Positions 16,356 to 20,246 of a stretch of DNA of 20,246 nt are shown piece by piece (the stretch's first letter is position 1; every line of letters begins with the position of its first letter). Source of the stretch: Ruminococcus sp. 210702-SL.1.03 (GTDB lineage: Bacteria > Bacillota > Clostridia > Oscillospirales > Ruminococcaceae); the NCBI RefSeq assembly GCF_020559915.1, contig NZ_JAJCLZ010000030.1, positions 1 to 20,246 on the forward strand. The letters are read 5' to 3'. The notes under the pieces were generated by a model. The model had not been told where the DNA came from, did not search any database, and was given only the letters and a program-made list of their open reading frames with translations. The position numbers and the translations under genes are program-made.

Positions 16356-17498
16356 TCAATGTCTGCCAATGCTATTTGTATGCTGCTTGTTCTCTGTCCT
16401 CTGCGTTATCGTTATCTGCCTGTAGGCAGACTTTTCAGCAGTCAGAAGCTGCAAACATTCGTTAAAGTCTTTTCCCGTTTTAGGTAAAACTCGCTTGCAG
16501 ACATAACCTTTTTCCGTGTAATTCTTCATCATCTTTTTTGCTGCTTCAAGACCCGGAGTGTCGTTATCAAGTGCAAAGACGATATTTGTTATGTCAGGAT
16601 TACGTTCAAGATATGCTTCGAGCGCAACATCAGATTTTCCTGACAAAGACAATCGGTTTACGTTTCGCCAAACGTTTTCATTGGGCAGACGATTTTCCAT
16701 CGCTGCACGTTTTCTCTCTGACATTAAAGTCATAGTGCAATGCGACAATAGGTCGATCGGTGCTTCAAATACATAAAGCACATTCGCGCCGGCCGGAAAA
16801 TGCTCTTTGTCTGCCGGAATATTAAAGCTGTACCTTTTGTCAGAACCCGAAATATTTTTCGGATGAAACAGCTTCTTGCCGTTTTCATCAGTTGCAGCTG
16901 CGAGAAATGAGTTTGTCATTTTATTCTCAGCAAATCTTGCCTTACCGCTTTCGTCGTAGCCGACAAAAACAACATTATGCAGCTTGTCCTCATAGATCAT
17001 CTTTTCTTTTACAAGCTCAGCTACTATACTTGTGTCAAGACATCTTGTTTTACCAAGATAAGCAAAAGTTCTGCTGCGAACTCCCGTTGTTTCAGGAGGA
17101 AGTACAAACTTTTTCTTTTCCTCTGCTTCCGGCTTGATCTCAGGGGCTTTGCTATATGTATTTGCGCTCTGAATGCTTTGGGCTTTAGCAGAGCTTGACG
17201 GCGAGCCGATGATCTTCTCAAGCGCTGCGGAGAAATCCATCATTTCAACAGAATTCAGCCAATCTATAGCATTCCGTCCTTGAAGATCTCTGCTATTCCA
17301 GTACCAGCAGCGGCGATCTTTTTTTATCATCAAGCTGTCATGTTCGCGGCACTGATAATAGTTTCCTACTGCACGAAATGACCAACCGTATTCGCGGCTC
17401 AGAAAATCGGTCATGTCTATAGATTTTGCATCTCTTATCTCATCGTCAAGAAACTTTATGTACGTTTCGCCGTTCTTTTTAGTGCGATATACAGGCAA
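16356..17498 (-). CDS. DUF3991/Toprim primase-like protein
   Basis: A 380-residue protein of the ICE/plasmid-borne primase-like class. Residues about 25-95 resemble the CHC2 zinc-finger region of primases, with an EHDSLMI and WYWNSR...GRNAIDW pattern but no complete set of zinc ligands. Residues about 130-225 fit DUF3991, and about 235-355 form a Toprim domain with Glu245 (YVFEAPIDLLS) and Asp311/Asp313 (FALDNDTPG). It may prime complementary-strand synthesis of transferred DNA (known for the class, inferred here). The start is TTG at 17498, nine bases after GAGG; no ATG or GTG gives a better fit. The C-terminus is short and basic. It starts 17 bases after the preceding gene ends. Confidence 0.8.
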   Translation of the reverse strand: MPVYRTKKNGETYIKFLDDEIRDAKSIDMTDFLSREYGWSFRAVGNYYQCREHDSLMIKKDRRCWYWNSRDLQGRNAIDWLNSVEMMDFSAALEKIIGSPSSSAKAQSIQSANTYSKAPEIKPEAEEKKKFVLPPETTGVRSRTFAYLGKTRCLDTSIVAELVKEKMIYEDKLHNVVFVGYDESGKARFAENKMTNSFLAAATDENGKKLFHPKNISGSDKRYSFNIPADKEHFPAGANVLYVFEAPIDLLSHCTMTLMSERKRAAMENRLPNENVWRNVNRLSLSGKSDVALEAYLERNPDITNIVFALDNDTPGLEAAKKMMKNYTEKGYVCKRVLPKTGKDFNECLQLLTAEKSAYRQITITQRTENKQHTNSIGRH

Positions 17499-17514
17499 TT
17501 TCTATCACCTCACT

Positions 17515-18150
17515 TTATCTTTTCCTGCTGCGGCTTTGCTGCTGTTCTACTGCCTGCGCATTATAAACGTCTTTTTCTTTTAAGGGAGAAAGATCGTCGT
17601 GATCGCCTAATTCGTTTATACCTCGGCTGACATTTGTGCAAGCTTTGTATTTCTCCACAAGCTCTACACAGCTATCCAACGCACTGCGCTGTACAGCTGT
17701 AGCTGTATTCACGGCCGGTGCTTCTCTGATCGAGCGGATAAGATCATCAGGTCTATTTTTGATAACATACTGTAAATTAGCGCAATCACAATCAAGCTGC
17801 AGATCAGCCTGCGTAAGTTTATTGATTATTATATCTGCGGTACTTGCACTGACAAGATCTTCAACGGTATTCGACTTTTGCTCATAATCGACAGCCATTT
17901 GTACGGCTGAAATTATGTTTTCTTCGTAATTTGATTCGAGTTCCATCAGCTGCACCAGTGCACGGTCAGCAAAGCGTTCGCTTTTCAAAAGCTCGCTCGG
18001 AATCTGTCCTACGCTTTCGCAATAATCAAGATACTGAAATATTTTATCAATATTTATCTCGTCATGCTTTTTTATATACGCGGTATACAGTTCTTCCTCA
18101 GATAATTCGATCTCATAAACTTTATCATTTATGTTTCTTTCAATTTTCAT
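17515..18150 (-). CDS. Hypothetical protein, acidic and helical, 211 aa
   Basis: I do not recognise a family. The protein begins MKIERNINDKVYEIELSEEE, is largely helical and acidic, and carries a short DCDCAN motif (about 120-125). It ends in a basic tail (QQQSRSRKR). It has no signal peptide or membrane helix, so it is likely cytoplasmic. The coding call is strong: ATG at 18150 has a perfect AAGGAGG six bases upstream, and the previous gene's TAA lies in that spacer. It is followed after 16 bp by the primase-like gene, so a DNA-processing role is possible but unsupported by motifs. Confidence 0.75.
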   Translation of the reverse strand: MKIERNINDKVYEIELSEEELYTAYIKKHDEINIDKIFQYLDYCESVGQIPSELLKSERFADRALVQLMELESNYEENIISAVQMAVDYEQKSNTVEDLVSASTADIIINKLTQADLQLDCDCANLQYVIKNRPDDLIRSIREAPAVNTATAVQRSALDSCVELVEKYKACTNVSRGINELGDHDDLSPLKEKDVYNAQAVEQQQSRSRKR

Positions 18151-18152
18151 TT

Positions 18153-18398
18153 TTACCTCCTTCTGCTGCCGAACGTTTGTAAATACCCGTGTTCGCGCAG
18201 CCAGCGCTCTGCTTTGTTCTTAGTGTCTTGCGGCACGTTGCCCATATCATATATTCTGCGGCATACGCAGTACCACAAGCTGTTTTCATCGTCCGGCGCT
18301 TCTATACCATACTTTTCAAAAAAGCAGCATATAGTTTTCTTGTCAAAGCTCAAAAGCGCCGATCGTTCCTCATCAAAAAAAGCTTCTGCACTTATCAA
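18153..18398 (-). CDS. Hypothetical small protein, 81 aa
   Basis: An unrecognised small cytoplasmic protein. The start is TTG at 18398, with GGAGG nine bases upstream; no ATG is available before residue 50. Cysteines occur in two pairs (KTICCFF and WYCVCRR, about residues 24-25 and 44-46), which could bind metal, and it ends with FGSRRR. Its TAA lies two bases before the next ATG, which argues that it is a real member of the operon. The 35-bp gap upstream contains the palindrome GCCTATAGGC (about 18419-18428). Confidence 0.6.
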   Translation of the reverse strand: MISAEAFFDEERSALLSFDKKTICCFFEKYGIEAPDDENSLWYCVCRRIYDMGNVPQDTKNKAERWLREHGYLQTFGSRRR

Positions 18399-18433
18399 TC
18401 CGATACACCTCCTTTTCTGCCTATAGGCGGAAT

Positions 18434-18916
18434 TTAGATTATCTCGACCAGTTCATAGCCGGTTTGGTTAAGGTAAAGCAGATGAAAATGCGCAAGCCTG
18501 TTTTCTTCGTCGTCATGAGTTACTGCAGCGATCGGCAATATATCAGCATTACTGCACATGGTATCAAGCAGTGCGAAAAAAAGCTCTCGCATTGTATCAT
18601 TAAATGCTGAGAGCGTTGGCTGCTGAAAATCCACTGTACATCTTTTAAGATTTTTGCCAATACTATAGGCGTATAGATCGTTAGTCATGCAGAGATGATC
18701 TATGCGGTTAGCAATCTCCATTCGGAATGACTTATCCTGCGGTAAATACTCTACCATTTTATCATCGAAAACAACTATGTTATCGTTGACGGAACGATCA
18801 TTATATAGATCACTCTTTGCACCAGAACGGCAGATCTCTGAAATATAGCTGCGTATATTATCCTTACCGCAAAGCGAGAACTCTTCGCCAAACATCATAT
18901 CGTAACTTTCATTCAC
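18434..18916 (-). CDS. Hypothetical protein with a C-terminal His-x-His motif, 160 aa
   Basis: Not assigned to a family. GTG at 18916 is chosen because AAGG lies eight bases before it; the GTG at 18925, overlapping the previous stop as GTGA, is the alternative. No signal peptide or membrane helix is visible. Near the C-terminus His134 is followed by His143 and His145 in THDDEENRLAHFHLLYLN. A distal His plus a hydrophobic HxH on a predicted strand recalls the three-His site of HUH endonucleases, and the true relaxase of this window has the same layout (His144, His151, His153). At 160 residues it would be small for such an enzyme, and no nucleophile tyrosine can be assigned, so the resemblance may be chance. 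Confidence 0.65.
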   Translation of the reverse strand: MNESYDMMFGEEFSLCGKDNIRSYISEICRSGAKSDLYNDRSVNDNIVVFDDKMVEYLPQDKSFRMEIANRIDHLCMTNDLYAYSIGKNLKRCTVDFQQPTLSAFNDTMRELFFALLDTMCSNADILPIAAVTHDDEENRLAHFHLLYLNQTGYELVEII

Positions 18917-18921
18917 AATTA

Positions 18922-19398
18922 TCACCTTGACTTTCCTTTGTTTTGGTTTATTGCATCCTCTTTATTTGCAACAAATCTATCAAAATAACTGTCCGCTTTT
19001 CTGAAAAAATCTGTTATCTTTTCAGCGTTCTGTAGTGGATCATCAGCTATATTTTCAATAACCATGTCCGCGTCATCGCTGTTAAACGCGTTTACCATAT
19101 CCGCAAACCTACTGCTGCCGTCATTATCATCGATATACGTTTTACATTCTGAGTAAAGAGTATTGAAAAAGCTATCCAAAGCAAGCTTTTGATCTGTCGC
19201 TGAAAGCGTATTAAGCTCAGTGTATGCCTGTTGCATGGTTTTTTCGTCTATAATTGTAGTTACCATTTGTCCAGCACCGTAGTTTCCGTCAGGATTATAG
19301 TACATCCATGTTACAGAGCACTCATCATTGAAATAGAATTTGTCGGCTGAGCTTACATCAATAGATTTTGCTTCAGAAATTTCTGTTTCTGACATCAT
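18922..19398 (-). CDS. Hypothetical ICE protein, acidic, 158 aa
   Basis: Family not recognised with confidence. A short segment FYFNDECSVTWMYYNPDGNY (about residues 21-40) has the look of small ICE proteins that carry a W-x-Y-Y-N-P-D motif near the N-terminus, but I cannot name one. The rest is acidic and helical. ATG at 19398 is favoured by AAGG seven bases upstream, with the previous gene's TGA four bases before the ATG; the longer reading to 19434 would overlap that gene. The next gene overlaps or abuts its stop, so it is a firm operon member directly downstream of the large helicase-like gene. Confidence 0.68.
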   Translation of the reverse strand: MMSETEISEAKSIDVSSADKFYFNDECSVTWMYYNPDGNYGAGQMVTTIIDEKTMQQAYTELNTLSATDQKLALDSFFNTLYSECKTYIDDNDGSSRFADMVNAFNSDDADMVIENIADDPLQNAEKITDFFRKADSYFDRFVANKEDAINQNKGKSR

Positions 19399-19402
19399 TT
19401 TA

Positions 19403-20194
19403 TCACCTTCTTCCATGCCCTCTCGCAGCGGCAACAGTCTCGCGCTCCTCGCCGTTGTCTTGATCGCTGTACTCTATTTCCATATCCTCCTCCGGTTCAT
19501 TCGAGAGTATTTCTTGCGCTTGCTTATCTTTAGACAGCAGATCATTTAGATATGCAAAGCGGCTTTCTTTTTGTTTAAGTTCTTCGTCGTGTTCAAATGG
19601 CTTTTCAATCGCAGCCTTTGTTTCATTCATGTCTTTTGTAGTATTTTCGATGTATATTTTTAAATCATCGCATTTTGATTGCACAGCCTTATCGACTAGG
19701 TTTTCAAGGCGCGTAATGTTTCCTAATCCATTATTCTCGCCGCAACTACAGCTATAACTTAATTTACCACGCGCCACTATTTCGTAATCAGGCTCTTGAC
19801 TAAAAAATGTAAGTTTAGCTTTAGACGGTTCGATATAAATATCAAATCCATTGTACTCTCCGACTAATACACTTTCACCGCTATGAGCACAAGATTCACG
19901 AGCTTTAAAGATCAGTGCAGCCGCTTTTTCTTTGTCAACGATCTGAACATCATCAACTTTAAGTATGAAATCCTCCGAGCCACAATTAACTCGTGTTTCG
20001 TTATCCTTTTCTGCTTTTGTAAGCAGCTCTTCATATCTTGCTATCCGCTCAGGCAGTTCCTTTTCAGCAGCGTTCATAAGCTTGTATTTTGACTTCATAT
20101 AGTCGCTTTTTAGATCATGAAGATAGTTCAGCTCTTGTTCAAGCTCTATGCGTTCGGCTATGTACGGATTTGAGGTAGTCGCAGCTTGTATTTT
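19403..20194 (-). pseudogene. C-terminal remnant of a large SNF2-helicase/DNA-methylase-type ICE protein
   Basis: The frame reads KIQAATTSNPYIAERIELEQ, a helical stretch, EKELPERIARYEELL, then GNITRLENLVDKAV and the tail pattern IEKPFEHDEELKQKESRFAYLNDLL. This is the characteristic end of the giant (often above 2000 residues) helicase/N6-methyltransferase-like proteins of Firmicute conjugative elements. Only ~264 codons remain. Similarity begins at about 20194 and the frame closes with TGA at 20230-20228, inside the putative IS end, so the catalytic domains are absent here. The first in-frame ATG is at 20098 and has no good binding site, so the remnant is probably untranslated or non-functional. 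It precedes the next gene by 4 bp, as the intact gene would. Confidence 0.75.
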
Positions 20195-20246
20195 TGATAT
20201 AGTATAATAAAACTTGACACTCCAACCTCAAAGAAGTAAAATAGAA
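20195..20246. mobile_element. End of a putative insertion sequence (right junction)
   Basis: The block AATAAAACTTGACAC at 20206-20220 is the exact reverse complement of 29-43 and points outward like the left copy. With TGAT at 20195 it forms an imperfect terminal inverted repeat of about 25 bp with the left end, which differs by one extra base and a few substitutions. The junction coincides with the point where the helicase-like frame stops resembling its family. Bases flanking the two inferred junctions (TTTTT here, CACTG at the left) do not form a target duplication. No transposase is in the window. Confidence 0.55.

Noticed and set aside
16356..17498. Intact CHC2 zinc finger in the primase-like protein
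   Set aside because: Only Cys50, His53 and Cys64 are candidates, and the canonical ligand spacing is absent, so zinc binding is not claimed.

Overview
The window is a block of conjugation genes, all read from the minus strand. It most likely comes from an integrative conjugative element or conjugative plasmid of a low-to-medium GC Firmicute, probably a gut clostridium of the Ruminococcus/Oscillospiraceae type. The reasons are Gram-positive-style T4SS parts (PrgI, TrbL/VirB6-like, VirB4, VirD4), a MobP2/MobL-type relaxase, strong AGGAGG ribosome binding sites, and Thr/Pro-rich linkers ahead of a Big2 domain, as in ruminococcal surface proteins. The taxon is inferred; no rRNA or marker gene is present.

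In transcription order (high to low coordinates): a mobile-element end (about 20246-20195) cuts into the last ~260 codons of a very large SNF2-helicase/DNA-methylase-type ICE protein. Four small unrecognised genes follow (19398-17515), then a Toprim/DUF3991 primase-like protein and a lipoprotein with a BamE-like C-terminus. The mating-pore module comes next: a small VirB2/TrbC-like pilin candidate, a 951-residue TrbL/VirB6-like channel protein, PrgI, and the VirB4 ATPase. It is followed by a membrane-anchored Big2 surface protein, a two-TM protein with a PH-like domain, and a ribbon-helix-helix protein. After a 453-bp non-coding region come a second RHH (MobC-like) protein, the relaxase, the VirD4 coupling protein and a type IA topoisomerase. 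The topoisomerase is cut off at its 3' end by a second mobile-element end (about 53-1).

The non-coding region 6303-6755 is the most notable stretch. It holds eight complete and one half copy of a 22-bp iteron in strict register. Each copy is two inverted CATAC/GTATG half-sites 11 bp apart, and variants alternate to give a 44-bp superperiod. Beside the array are two AGTGCAAGCACT-type palindromes flanking a perfect 25-bp palindrome. It looks like an oriT or relaxosome/centromere-like control site placed between two RHH genes and just upstream of the relaxase.

The two window ends share a 15-bp inverted repeat inside a longer imperfect one, as the two ends of one insertion sequence would. Both flanking genes are truncated at those points, and no target duplication is visible. 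This suggests an IS-associated deletion, or a circular molecule whose assembly broke at the IS. No integrase, replication initiator, partition ATPase or VirB1-like cell-wall hydrolase is visible.
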